NCBI GenBank assembly: GCA_947487835.1
Contig: CANKXX010000003.1
Span: 310,001-374,000, forward strand
From: an uncultured Microbacteriaceae bacterium
GTDB lineage: Bacteria; Actinomycetota; Actinomycetes; Actinomycetales; Microbacteriaceae
DNA: 64,000 nt
Reading direction: 5' to 3'
Each line of letters opens with the position of its first letter. Within the stretch, counting starts at the first letter, position 1. The notes beneath the pieces were generated by a model. That model did no database searches and was not told the DNA's origin. It worked only from the letters and a program-made list of their open reading frames with translations. The translations under genes and the position numbers were made by a program. Shown here in pieces: positions 18,112-26,786 of the stretch.

Positions 18112-18909
18112 GTGTCTCGCGCCTCCTGGCAGTACGCTCCTCGCCCGCGATTGGCCACGCTCATGATCTTCGCCGGGTGGGTCGCATTCGCTTTCCCGTT
18201 TCTGTTCGTGTTCGGCGTCCTGGTGTTCGCGGGCCCCTGGGACCCCGACGACCTCACCGCGCAGGACTGGCTCGCTCAGGCCGACAGGTATCGCGGGATA
18301 CGTGCTCTTGCCCTGGGTGTGTTGGCTGCCGTCGCCGCTCTGGTCCTCGTTGCGACGGTTGGCGCACTGCTGCGCCGGTGGGCTGCGCCACTGGTGTTCG
18401 CCATCGGGATGTGCCCGGCCCTGATCCTCCTGATCGTGATTGCAACCTTCGGGATGGAGCAAGAAATAGATGCCGCCTTGGAGGAGTCAAGGCGTCCGCC
18501 GGTACCCGCTCCGCTCCCGCCTCCGTCCCCGCCCACGTTTACGACGGAGGAGGTTACCGACGCCGTGCACGACGGCGTCGATCGCAGCCTGCGGGCAGCT
18601 GTGGGTTCCGTCGTCACCGAGGACGGCCGGAGGGTCACTAGTCCGGACGAGGTTCCGGTGACCATGGTTCCGTGCGCCGCCGGTGGAAGTTCCCTGATGG
18701 TCGACCTGAGGATGGTGACTGCTGACAACGTCGAGACCGAACGAGCGATCCTCGACGCTTGGGTCACGGACGGTTACACACGGGACCGCGCCCTCGGCCT
18801 CAACCTGCTCTACGGCGCCGAGGCGGATCCGATCGAGAGGGCCACTCTCCGCGGGAACTCCGACGGCCTCCTGCGTCTGACCATCCAGAGCCGATGCGCG
18901 ACAGGATGA
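18112..18909 (+). CDS. Hypothetical membrane protein with soluble C-terminal domain
   Basis: A 265-residue protein of unknown family. Three hydrophobic helices lie at about residues 17-37, 60-85 and 90-112, followed by a Pro-rich linker (PVPAPLPPPSPP) and a 110-residue C-terminal domain. GTG at 18112 was chosen because GGGAAGGG lies seven bases upstream; the frame stays open to 17995 but upstream codons overlap the divergent DUF1801 gene. The domain after the linker is probably extracytoplasmic and contains two cysteines. Codon use is slightly less GC-biased than its neighbours. Confidence 0.6.
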   Translation: MSRASWQYAPRPRLATLMIFAGWVAFAFPFLFVFGVLVFAGPWDPDDLTAQDWLAQADRYRGIRALALGVLAAVAALVLVATVGALLRRWAAPLVFAIGMCPALILLIVIATFGMEQEIDAALEESRRPPVPAPLPPPSPPTFTTEEVTDAVHDGVDRSLRAAVGSVVTEDGRRVTSPDEVPVTMVPCAAGGSSLMVDLRMVTADNVETERAILDAWVTDGYTRDRALGLNLLYGAEADPIERATLRGNSDGLLRLTIQSRCATG

Positions 18910-18935
18910 GTAGGCGCGACGCTCGGCGCCGCCTT

Positions 18936-19718
18936 TCACCCGACGGCGATCGGACGAGGATCGGCCAGGCCCGCGTCGATGAGCTCCCGGTCCCCGAGAG
19001 GGTGGCTCAGAGTCACGGTGAACGGGGTCGACGGGTTGCTCGGGCAGTCTGCGGGCACGTTGCGAGGACGGACACCGAGGATGAGGCTCACCCGATCGTC
19101 GGACTCCTCCAGCCGCACGACCTCGATGCGCCCCTCCGCATCCTCGCCGGAGTTGCACCCGTTCTCGGTGACGAGGAGGTGGAGCTCCGTGGATGCGGGA
19201 TCGGGGTCCGACTCGAGAGCGACCGCGGGGACGGCGAGCGGGGCGAGGTCGAGCCGGAGCGCGCAGAAGTCGTGCGTCGACACGTACCAGCCCAAGGGGG
19301 CGTTGGGAGCGTCGACCAGTGCCACCCCGAAGACCTCATGATCGGTGAGGTCCTCGCCGGCGTACGGCTCCGCCGGCGCCTCGATCTCGCGCAGGACGGT
19401 GATGTGCTGCGGGGACTCATCCACGACGAACCACCCGGCGGCCGGTGAAAGGTCGACCTCCATGCCGTCCCGCTGCAGGGCCTCGGTGAATGCCTCCCGG
19501 GCTCCCTCGTCGAGTTCGTCGATCGGCACGCGCTCCTCCCGAGCGTCTCGAGGGACCAGACGCCCGTCGCAGGTGTAGCCGGCGGTGTCAGGGGCGGGAC
19601 CCGATCCGGCGCTCGATCCGCTGCTCGGGCCGTCGCTCGGTCCTGGGGCGGCACACCCCGTGGCCAGAAGCAGAACGGAGGCCGCGAATGTCACCGCTGT
19701 GATGGAGTTCCTGGGCAT
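18936..19718 (-). CDS. Hypothetical lipoprotein
   Basis: A 260-residue exported protein with a clear lipoprotein signal: MPRNSITAV, a hydrophobic core and the lipobox LATGC at about 18-22, followed by a Ser/Gly/Pro linker. The mature part is acidic with four further cysteines (YTCDG, HDFCALR, NGCNSG, ADCPSN) that could form two disulfides. No known family recognised. GAGGAGG precedes the ATG. It converges on the membrane protein gene at 18112. Confidence 0.72.
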   Translation of the reverse strand: MPRNSITAVTFAASVLLLATGCAAPGPSDGPSSGSSAGSGPAPDTAGYTCDGRLVPRDAREERVPIDELDEGAREAFTEALQRDGMEVDLSPAAGWFVVDESPQHITVLREIEAPAEPYAGEDLTDHEVFGVALVDAPNAPLGWYVSTHDFCALRLDLAPLAVPAVALESDPDPASTELHLLVTENGCNSGEDAEGRIEVVRLEESDDRVSLILGVRPRNVPADCPSNPSTPFTVTLSHPLGDRELIDAGLADPRPIAVG

Positions 19719-19828
19719 GCTGCCTCCTCACGGTTCCGATCCGATTCTCCTCAGCATGAGCCACGCGTCTCGCCCGGCACAGCCCCCTCGTGCAGCGTGA
19801 GCACGGAGGCGGTGACACGAGGACCGCG

Positions 19829-20299
19829 TCAGTACGGCCAGGGGTTTCGTCGGCCGATTCTCGCCAGCAGGAAGAATCCGACGGCTCCGACCATCGCGAG
19901 CGCGACGAGGAGGGGCTGCGTGCCACCGTCCAACACATGCGCATCGGACAGCAGCATGAGCGCGACGAGCGCCACGGCTGATGTCGCGACAGCACCGACG
20001 GCCGCGGCCAGAACACGGCGATCCCGAAGGATCAGCATGGTGAGGGCCCTCACCGACAGCCCCACCAGGGCTGCGGCGAGACCGACGAGGATCCCGGTGA
20101 ACGCCGACAGCCCGAACACGAGCGTCATGATCCCGGCATCCCACTCCTCAGATCCCGCGATGGATTCGGCGAGCGCGAGCCCGGGCAGCACCATCCCGGC
20201 GAGGGCCCCCCACGCGGTCGCCGCCCAGAGCACCTTCGCCCACCAGGACACGATCGTCGATCCTGCGGGACGGGGCGCGGCGGCGCCTAGTGGCGGCAT
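19829..20299 (-). CDS. Small hypothetical membrane protein
   Basis: A 156-residue protein with four predicted transmembrane helices (about 23-45, 58-80, 95-118, 125-147) and short hydrophilic ends, the last RIGRRNPWPY probably cytoplasmic. CAGGAG lies before the ATG. No family recognised. It is the upstream neighbour of the lipoprotein gene on the same strand, 110 bp apart, so shared transcription is possible. Confidence 0.65.
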   Translation of the reverse strand: MPPLGAAAPRPAGSTIVSWWAKVLWAATAWGALAGMVLPGLALAESIAGSEEWDAGIMTLVFGLSAFTGILVGLAAALVGLSVRALTMLILRDRRVLAAAVGAVATSAVALVALMLLSDAHVLDGGTQPLLVALAMVGAVGFFLLARIGRRNPWPY

Positions 20300-20532
20300 G
20301 TTCTCACTCCTGTCGGACCAAAACCGTGTGGCCGGCTTGAAGGCACAGCGGGGCGACGCTTATCCGCCGTCAACCTCGCTCAGGCCTGCGGCGGTCATCC
20401 CACCATCCAAACAGGACAGCGCTACGGGCCGTGCCGACCCACGCCCCGAACCGCAACAAACACCATCAACGAACGGAATCGGAGCACTATGAGGGACACA
20501 GGCCGCCCCGATGGCACCGAGAGAGGACTCCT

Positions 20533-20880
20533 GTGAGGAAGACACGGATCGTCGCCGGCATCTACTTCGCACTCGCCATCGGAGGGTTGATCGCGACGTG
20601 GTACTTCAACCTCTCCTACCGGGGAAGTGACTACATCGGGGACTGGTTCGCGAACCCCGCCAGCTCGTCCGCGGCCGCGGACATCATCACGGTCCTCTTC
20701 GTGACCCTGCTCTTCTACTTCATCGAGGGCCGCCGCATCGGACTGCCGTGGTGGTTCCTTCTGCTGCTCGTGCCCATGTCCATCGGGCTCGCCGTGGCGT
20801 TCGCGTTCCCTTTCTTCCTCGGCGTGCGGGAACTCACGCTCGGTCGCACACCCCCGCCGATTACCCGTTCCGACGCCTGA
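20533..20880 (+). CDS. DUF2834 domain membrane protein
   Basis: A 115-residue membrane protein with three helices. The DUF2834 pattern is visible: an N-terminal IVAGIYFALAIGG helix, the WYFNLSY motif, the NPASSS/AAADI segment and an EGRRIGLPWW loop. The start is GTG with GAGAGGA eight bases upstream; a longer open frame upstream has no family match. Function of the family is unknown. A MerR-type regulator gene begins 22 bp downstream, so the two are probably one transcript. Confidence 0.75.
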   Translation: MRKTRIVAGIYFALAIGGLIATWYFNLSYRGSDYIGDWFANPASSSAAADIITVLFVTLLFYFIEGRRIGLPWWFLLLLVPMSIGLAVAFAFPFFLGVRELTLGRTPPPITRSDA

Positions 20881-20902
20881 CGGTGAACGGGACGGACTGA
20901 CG

Positions 20903-21646
20903 ATGCCCTGGAGCACTCGAGAGATCGCGGATCTCGCGGGCACGACCGTCAACACGGTCCGCCACTACCACCGCTCGGGTCTGCTCGACGAGCCCGACCG
21001 GATGTCGAACGGGTACAAGCAGTACGGCGCTCGGCACCTCGTGCGGTTGCTGCAGATCCGGCGCCTCCGCGACCTCGGGGTGCCACTCGCGCAGATCGAG
21101 ACCGTGGGATCCGGGACCGGGTCGCCGTCCGCGGCGCTGCTCGCGATCGACGCCGAGCTTGCCGCCAGCATCGAGCGTCTCAATCGGGCCCGCGCCGAGA
21201 TCCGGGCGATCCTCGAGGGATCGACGGCCACGGACCTCCCGGCCGGATTCGAGGACCTCGCGTCGAAGCTCGCCGCTCCCGAACGCTCCCTCATGCTCGT
21301 CTACTCGCAGCTGTACGACGCGTCGGCCATGGCGGACCTCAAACGCATGATCGACTCGGAGCCCGAGGGTGCCGACGCCGCATTCATGGCGCTGCCCGCC
21401 GACGCCGACGATGCTGTCCGGCAGCTGGTGGCCGAGTCGCTCGCGCCGATGCTGGCTCAGCACCTCGTCGACTACCCGTGGCTCTCGGAGCCCGGGTCGC
21501 ATCTCCCGAAGGGCCGGCGGGTGACCGAGGAAGCCTTCCTCGAGACCATCACCGAGCTCTACAACCCGGCACAGCTCGACGTCCTCGCCCGAGCGGGCGC
21601 CATCGCCCGCGCGCAGGCGGACGCAGGGTCGACGACCGACGAGTGA
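20903..21646 (+). CDS. MerR-family transcriptional regulator
   Basis: A 247-residue regulator. Residues 1-70 are the winged helix of MerR proteins, with STREIADLAGTTVNTVRHYH and YKQYGARHLVRLLQI, here seen as separate motifs. A coiled-coil helix at 80-110 gives dimerisation, and a 130-residue C-terminal helical domain, without cysteine pairs, suggests an organic effector rather than a metal. The start has only a weak GGACGG site and may depend on translation from the DUF2834 gene just upstream. Confidence 0.85.
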   Translation: MPWSTREIADLAGTTVNTVRHYHRSGLLDEPDRMSNGYKQYGARHLVRLLQIRRLRDLGVPLAQIETVGSGTGSPSAALLAIDAELAASIERLNRARAEIRAILEGSTATDLPAGFEDLASKLAAPERSLMLVYSQLYDASAMADLKRMIDSEPEGADAAFMALPADADDAVRQLVAESLAPMLAQHLVDYPWLSEPGSHLPKGRRVTEEAFLETITELYNPAQLDVLARAGAIARAQADAGSTTDE

Positions 21647-21677
21647 CGGCCGTCCAATGAGGGAGGCCGTCACTCGT
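21639..21677. terminator. Bidirectional hairpin between the MerR and COG2426-like genes
   Basis: ACGAGTGACGGCC (21639-21651) and its exact complement (21665-21677) enclose 13 bases. The left arm contains the MerR stop codon. The two flanking genes converge here. Confidence 0.75.
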
Positions 21678-21682
21678 GTCGG

Positions 21683-22279
21683 TCACCAGCCGAGGACCGC
21701 GATCAGACCCGTCGCCGCGGCGGCGGTGAGGGCCGTCCACAGCACGATGGCGACGACCTGCCACAGGATGACCCACTGCTTGCGGACGCCCGACCCGACG
21801 AAGAACGCAGCGGTCAGCATGGTGGGAAGCGCGAGCGGAGCGAGGATGCTCGCGCCGGGGACACCGAATCTCACGAGCCAGCGACCGAGCTTCCGGCGGC
21901 CTTTGGCTCTGCGCGTGTTCGGCGCGTCCCCGACCTCGTCCTGCGTCTCGGGTCCCGCGTCGGCGGCGGGGCGCTCCTCCACCATCGTGCGCGTCGTGCT
22001 CGAAGTGCTCGATGCGCTCGGCGTTGCGACGGCGCGGCGGGACACGAGTCCCTCACGCACACGCGCACCGAGGAGCACCACGATGACGACGCAGAGAATG
22101 TTGCCGACGGCTCCGGCCAGCGCGGCGACGATCGGGTTGATGCCGGCGAGAATGCCGAACGCCGTCGCTCCCTCCGCCTCGATGTAGGGCACGGCTCCGG
22201 CCAGCGCGACGATCAGGGGCTGGACGAGCTCGGGCACCTGATCGACCATGCTCTGCAGCCATTCGTAAGGGTTGTCCAC
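21683..22279 (-). CDS. Small multidrug export protein family (COG2426-like)
   Basis: A 198-residue membrane protein. The family signature is present in the first half: two helices around AVPYIEAEGATAFGILAG and NPIVAALAGAVGN, like the DedA/SNARE-associated re-entrant motif. A charged 50-residue cytoplasmic loop (about 85-130) follows, then a third and fourth helix. GTG start with GAGGAG upstream. The export label is historical; no substrate is known, and a DedA-like lipid or ion role is equally possible. Confidence 0.72.
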   Translation of the reverse strand: MDNPYEWLQSMVDQVPELVQPLIVALAGAVPYIEAEGATAFGILAGINPIVAALAGAVGNILCVVIVVLLGARVREGLVSRRAVATPSASSTSSTTRTMVEERPAADAGPETQDEVGDAPNTRRAKGRRKLGRWLVRFGVPGASILAPLALPTMLTAAFFVGSGVRKQWVILWQVVAIVLWTALTAAAATGLIAVLGW

Positions 22280-22436
22280 GTTCTCTGTCTCCTCAGTGCC
22301 AGTGCGGCGACGCCGATCGATCGGTCGGCGGGTGATACGAGAAGGCAGTCAAACCCCTGTTCCCGGCACAGGGTCAAGGGGGTCTTTCTCACCGGTCCGC
22401 CGCCACTGGGCGTCATGACCCGACCGGTGACGCGCC

Positions 22437-22452
22437 GCTCGTATTCGCGAGC
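22437..22452. promoter_or_regulatory. Short dyad in front of the ArsR-type gene
   Basis: GCTCG (22437-22441) and CGAGC (22448-22452) flank six bases, 15-30 bp before the ATG. ArsR/SmtB regulators usually bind such dyads over their own promoters, so autoregulation is plausible but unproven. Confidence 0.35.
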
Positions 22453-22466
22453 GCTAATGTGTTGCC

Positions 22467-22763
22467 ATGGCTGACGACGAGGGGCTGGAGGCGGCAGCAG
22501 ACCTGTTCAAGGCGCTGTCCTCGGCTTCTCGGCTGCGGTTGCTGCGCCTTCTGTCGGAGGGCGCGGCGTCCGTGTCGGCCCTCGTCGCCTCGTCGGGGCT
22601 GTCCCAGCCGCTCGTGTCCCAGCACCTGCGGGTGCTCCGCGGCGTCGGTCTCGTGCAGGTCGAACGCACGGGCCGCGAGGCGATCTACTCGGTCGCCGAC
22701 CGCCACGTGTCGCACATCGTGGACGACGCGATCGAGCACTCCCGTGAGCCCGTCCCGAGGTGA
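22467..22763 (+). CDS. ArsR/SmtB-family regulator
   Basis: A 98-residue winged-helix repressor: LFKALSSASRLRLLRLL, recognition helix SQPLVSQHLRVLRGVGLV and the beta-wing VERTGREAIYSV, all typical. It has no cysteine, so the arsenic/cadmium alpha-3 site is absent. Histidines and acidic residues in the last helix (HVSHIVDDAIEHS) match the alpha-5 site of zinc- or nickel-sensing SmtB/Zur-like members, so it probably senses zinc or another metal. It stands alone; the target may be itself or a distant transporter. Confidence 0.88.
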   Translation: MADDEGLEAAADLFKALSSASRLRLLRLLSEGAASVSALVASSGLSQPLVSQHLRVLRGVGLVQVERTGREAIYSVADRHVSHIVDDAIEHSREPVPR

Positions 22764-22817
22764 GCAAGCCGACCCGGTGACCCGGGCACGACGGGGGCAA
22801 GACGCTGCGGCTGCGGC

Positions 22818-23339
22818 TCAGGCGTCCTCGTTCAGCCGCTGGAACAGAAGGTGGTCCTGCCACCGCCCGGCGATCCTCAGGTAGCCGGGAGCGAGTCCGT
22901 AGCGCTCGAATCCGGCCCGTTCGAGCACCCGCTGCGACGCGTCGTTGGTGAGCACCGTCTCCGCCTGGACCCGGTGCAGTCCCAGGTCCTCGAAGGCGTA
23001 CGCGACGGCGGATCGCACCGCCTCGGTGGCGAGGCCTCGACCGGTCCTGTCCTCGCTCAGCCAGTAGCCCAGGCTGCACGACTGGAATGCCCCGCGGACG
23101 ATGCCGCTGAGCGTGAGCCTGCCGGCGACGGATCCGTCGTCGTCCAGGATCACGAACGGCGCCACCTCTCCGCGATCGTACCGAGCGAGGGCCGCCCCGA
23201 TGTCCGCCCGCTGACCGGCGGCGGTGAAGTAGTCCTCGCCGCGGACAGGCTCCCAGGGAGCCAGGTACGCCCTGTTCCGCTGCTGCAGCTCGGTGAGCGC
23301 GTCACCGTCGTGGGGGATGACGAGACGAATGCGGGGCAT
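22818..23339 (-). CDS. GNAT acetyltransferase, RimJ/RimL type
   Basis: A 173-residue GNAT-fold enzyme transferring an acetyl group from acetyl-CoA. The CoA loop is EDRTGRGLATEAVRSAV, here R/G-x-x-G/A reading RTGRGLA; the C-terminal RVQAETVLTNDASQRVLERAGF and GRWQDHLLFQRL motifs mark the ribosomal-protein alanine acetyltransferase subgroup. Substrate may be a ribosomal protein N-terminus or a small molecule. Single gene, convergent with the ArsR gene. Confidence 0.87.
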   Translation of the reverse strand: MPRIRLVIPHDGDALTELQQRNRAYLAPWEPVRGEDYFTAAGQRADIGAALARYDRGEVAPFVILDDDGSVAGRLTLSGIVRGAFQSCSLGYWLSEDRTGRGLATEAVRSAVAYAFEDLGLHRVQAETVLTNDASQRVLERAGFERYGLAPGYLRIAGRWQDHLLFQRLNEDA

Positions 23340-23425
23340 GGCCCCAAGCCTCGCAGAGAACGAGGAAGCGCCCGTACCGCCACCGGCGGCCGGGTGCCCG
23401 GGGTGCCGAGGGAGACGGCCTCTCG

Positions 23426-24109
23426 TCAGCGCTGGCGGGTGCGCACCTTGTAGACCGACGTGCCGAAGGACGCGTCCACCTGAGTGGCCCCGGCGATCAG
23501 GTTGCGCCCGTCGAGGTAGGCGATCCCCGTGCCGCTCAGGATGATCGACCCGGTGGCGATGGCGCTTCTCGTCGTTGTGCGGCTGCGCGTGAATGTGGTG
23601 CCGTCCGCGGTGATGTCCCTCGTGCGATCCCGACTCTTCGTCGGCCGGGAGTTCGCGGCGAAGTGCAGTTGTGCGCTCGCCTCGGAGTACTCCACGTAGG
23701 GCACGTACACCTCGAGGCCCGTCGCGTGCACGTCCACCGACTTCGCCGACCTGGGGAAGAGCGGCAGCCCTCCGCGGTACAGCAGGGAGCCGGAGAGGGC
23801 GAGAGTCTCACCGGTGCACGAGTCGCGCACCACGACGTCGACCTGCGACTCGTCGATCTCCACGCTCCACGCATCCGCTCCCTTCCCACCGGACGTGACG
23901 AAGGCGTCTCCGTCGTAGGCCGACTCGATGGTGCGCTTACCCGCCGAACCATCGGCGCAGGTGAGCGGGTCCGTCGTCAGGAAGCGGGCACTCGCGAAGC
24001 TGCCGTCGGTCCTCTCCACGGTCGATGGTGCTGCGATGGCCGGCGTCGCCGTGCTGACGGCGAGCGCGAGGGCGGCTGCTGCGGTGATGGCACCGTTTCT
24101 GATCTTCAC
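23426..24109 (-). CDS. Hypothetical secreted protein
   Basis: A 227-residue protein with a Sec signal peptide (MKIRNG, hydrophobic core, cleavage after TPAIAA near residue 27). The mature part is beta-rich, with two cysteines (LTCADG, DSCTGE) likely in a disulfide, and a Ser/Thr/Arg-rich segment near the end (RDRTRDITADGTTFTRSRTT). No membrane anchor or lipobox. No family recognised. GTG start with GGAG seven bases upstream. Confidence 0.65.
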   Translation of the reverse strand: MKIRNGAITAAAALALAVSTATPAIAAPSTVERTDGSFASARFLTTDPLTCADGSAGKRTIESAYDGDAFVTSGGKGADAWSVEIDESQVDVVVRDSCTGETLALSGSLLYRGGLPLFPRSAKSVDVHATGLEVYVPYVEYSEASAQLHFAANSRPTKSRDRTRDITADGTTFTRSRTTTRSAIATGSIILSGTGIAYLDGRNLIAGATQVDASFGTSVYKVRTRQR

Positions 24110-24255
24110 TGGGGGGCTCCTGTCCGGGCGCCGACACGACCCCGGTCGGCGTCACCAGGGGAATGGTCCTGGGGTCAGTAGTCCCGGTCAAGCACAGCCC
24201 TGTGGCCTCAGCGGTGGCCGTCGCCCCGGCCAGTAGTCGCGACGGCTCAGCGCCC

Positions 24256-25149
24256 TCAGGGGAAGGGATTCGTTATCAGCGTCGCGGTTCCGGAGACGAC
24301 GACGCCACCGGTCGCGGGGATGTCTACGGTGAGGAGCCCGGGCCGCCCGACGTGCCGTCCCTGGTGGACGAGCACCCGCTGCGGGGGCCGCACCAGCCCG
24401 AGCGAGCGCAGGTAGGCGCCGAGCGCGGCCGCCGCCGATCCCGTCGCCGGATCCTCGACCAGCGTGCCGACAGGGAAGATGTTGCGGGCCTCGTACTCCC
24501 CGGGACCGGTCGCGTGGGCGACCGTGATCGTGCCGGCCCAGCCCTGCTCGTCCATGAGGGCTCGGGCGGCCCGCGGCTCGAAGGTGAACGCGTCGAAGCG
24601 CGCAGGGTCGGCGATCACGACCACGGGATGCGTGTTGCCCGCGAAGGACAGACGCGCCGGGTAGGTCGCGTCGAGGTCACCCCCGGTGAGTCCGAGGAGG
24701 TCGAGCAGGCGTGCGAGCACGCCGGGCGCGATGTCGGTCACGACCGGCTCCACGCTCGTGAAGGACGCGACCGTATTCGCGCCCTCGCGCCGCGTCGTGA
24801 TGCGGACGTCGCCGACCGCTGTGGAGAAGAGGAACGCCCCGTCCGCGGGCGCCGGGATGCTCGCCCCGCCCAGGCCGTCCGCGATCGCGACCGCCGTGGC
24901 GACGGTCGCGTGCCCGCAGAACGGGACCTCCGCCGTCGGCGAGAAGTACCGGACGCCCATCCGACCGGGGTCCGCCGCGCTGGGCGGCTCCGTGACGAAC
25001 GCCGTCTCGGCGTACCCGACCGCCGCGGCGATGCCCCGCATCCGCTCGTCGGACAGGTCGCGGGCGTCGAGCACGACCCCGGCCGGATTACCGCCGTCCG
25101 GGTCCGAGGAGAACGCGGTGAGTCGCAGCACCCGGACGTCGTCGATCAC
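24256..25149 (-). CDS. PhzF-family isomerase/epimerase
   Basis: A 297-residue two-lobed protein of the PhzF/diaminopimelate-epimerase fold. Recognisable segments: GGNPAGVVLDA, the catalytic glutamate in GYAETAFV (about 46), RYFSPTAEVPFCGHAT and the second lobe with DPATGSAAAALGAYL. PhzF itself isomerises a phenazine precursor, but most family members act in unknown pathways. It starts with GTG, 13 bp after the RsbU-like phosphatase gene on the same strand, with GGGAGGA just upstream, so the two are co-transcribed. Confidence 0.88.
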   Translation of the reverse strand: MIDDVRVLRLTAFSSDPDGGNPAGVVLDARDLSDERMRGIAAAVGYAETAFVTEPPSAADPGRMGVRYFSPTAEVPFCGHATVATAVAIADGLGGASIPAPADGAFLFSTAVGDVRITTRREGANTVASFTSVEPVVTDIAPGVLARLLDLLGLTGGDLDATYPARLSFAGNTHPVVVIADPARFDAFTFEPRAARALMDEQGWAGTITVAHATGPGEYEARNIFPVGTLVEDPATGSAAAALGAYLRSLGLVRPPQRVLVHQGRHVGRPGLLTVDIPATGGVVVSGTATLITNPFP

Positions 25150-25162
25150 GGTCCTCCCCGCG

Positions 25163-26527
25163 TCAGGCCGTGCGCCGGATGGCGACGACCGTCACGTCAT
25201 CGGGCAGCGGAACACCCTCCGCGAGCCGGCGGATGCTGTCCACGGCGTCCTGCGCCGTGGGGGCGGCGGCGCGGGCGAGGTCCGCGGCGCGGCTGAGCGA
25301 ATCGAGGGTGCCGTCGAACAGGTCGAGCACGCCGTCGCTGAACGCGAGCACGAGGTCCCCGGGGCAGAGCTCGTAGGCGCGGGCGGTCCAGGCCTGCCCG
25401 CCGAGCACGCCGAGAGGGGTGTTCGAGGAGCGGAACAGCTCGCGCGTCCCGTCCGCCCGCGCAATGAGACCCAGCCCGTGTCCCGCGTCGACCACGGTCA
25501 GGAGCCCCGTCGTCGCATCCAGGCGCATGTGCAGCATGGTGACGAACGCCTCGTTCGTCACGAGGTCGGTCTCGACGACGCGGTCCACCGCCGCAACCGC
25601 ATCCGCAGGCCCCGCGGAGGGCACCGTGACCCGCAGCGCCGCGCGCACCGTCGCCGCGATCATGGCGGCGCCCACGCCCTTGCCCATGACGTCGGCCACG
25701 GTGAGGGCGAGCCCGTCGGGAGTGTGCTGCCAGTCGAAGAAGTCGCCGCTCATCGCCCCGCTCGGCACGCACGCGCCCGCGACGTCGTAGCCGGGCACCC
25801 CGGGCGCCTCCGCGGGAAGCAGCCGCCGCTGCACCTGCCCCGCCTCCGCCAGCTCGCGGCCGGTGCGCTCCATGCGCACGCCCATCTCGCGGGCGAGCTG
25901 CTCGCCGCTCAGGGACGCCATCGAGAAGGAGACGACGATCAGCAGCACCATGGTGATGAGCGTCGTGGTCTGGGTGCCGAAGTACTCGACGAACACAGCG
26001 CCGCGGGGTCCGTCGAGCAGGTACACGATGAGGCGCACGAAGTAGTAGGCGGAGAGCGCGGCGGACGCCAGGAACAGAGGCCATCGCGTGCGGGAGTAGC
26101 CGGGGTCGAGCAGCAGGATCTCGCGCGCGGACAACCCGATGAGGCCGGACAGGAGCGCGAGGAAGAGCGGCCCGCCGGACCAGTCATTCGTCGCCGGGGA
26201 GTCGAAGGCGGACACGACGATGATCAGGACGGGCGCCGCGACGAACTGCCACCAGTGCAGCGGACGCGCGCGCAGCGACCGTGCACCGATCCAGACGCTC
26301 GCGGCGCCGGCGACGAACAGCCCGTTGCCGAGCGGGTTCGCCCACACCTGCTGCGGTGTGAAGTCGAGGAGGTACGCGCCCGATCCGGCCAGGAAGAGGG
26401 CGAGGGCGCAGCTCCACCACAGGCTGTACGGCGTCTTCGTGCTCCGATAGGTGACGAGCAGAAAGAGCGCGAGCAGCGTGAGCGCCGTCAGGGCGAACGC
26501 AACCCTGAGGGTGGCAGCGTCGAGCAT
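25163..26527 (-). CDS. Membrane PP2C-type phosphatase (RsbU/SpoIIE-like)
   Basis: A 454-residue signalling phosphatase. Residues 1-200 contain about six to seven transmembrane helices, then a coiled coil with QRRLLP (the stalk typical of RsbU proteins), and residues 225-450 form the SpoIIE/PP2C domain: GAMSGDFFDW and VADVMGKGVGAAM carry metal-binding Asp, LVLAFSDGVLDLFDG and PDDVTVVAI the second metal site. Such enzymes dephosphorylate anti-sigma-factor antagonists. No anti-sigma or antagonist gene is adjacent. ATG 26527 was preferred over 26548 because GGGGGAG lies just before it. Confidence 0.86.
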   Translation of the reverse strand: MLDAATLRVAFALTALTLLALFLLVTYRSTKTPYSLWWSCALALFLAGSGAYLLDFTPQQVWANPLGNGLFVAGAASVWIGARSLRARPLHWWQFVAAPVLIIVVSAFDSPATNDWSGGPLFLALLSGLIGLSAREILLLDPGYSRTRWPLFLASAALSAYYFVRLIVYLLDGPRGAVFVEYFGTQTTTLITMVLLIVVSFSMASLSGEQLAREMGVRMERTGRELAEAGQVQRRLLPAEAPGVPGYDVAGACVPSGAMSGDFFDWQHTPDGLALTVADVMGKGVGAAMIAATVRAALRVTVPSAGPADAVAAVDRVVETDLVTNEAFVTMLHMRLDATTGLLTVVDAGHGLGLIARADGTRELFRSSNTPLGVLGGQAWTARAYELCPGDLVLAFSDGVLDLFDGTLDSLSRAADLARAAAPTAQDAVDSIRRLAEGVPLPDDVTVVAIRRTA

Positions 26528-26786
26528 GTCTCCCCCGGCTCCGTTCATGCGCGTGCATACTTCACCTCGAGTATTGCGGCGATTGCGTCCCTCTCGCCAC
26601 CGCGGGTCGGATTCCGCAGTCGGTTCGGAGGGAACGGGGGCGCTCGCTTCCGGCCTCCGGCGCCCCCGCGCGGTGGACCACGCGGCCGCGACGCTCGCCT
26701 AGGGTTGTTGCAGCGCCGCGCGGAAGCGGTTGCCGGCTGGGCGGTCTTCCGCGCTCCTCCCCACCCCTCTCCTCGAACGGTTTCAC

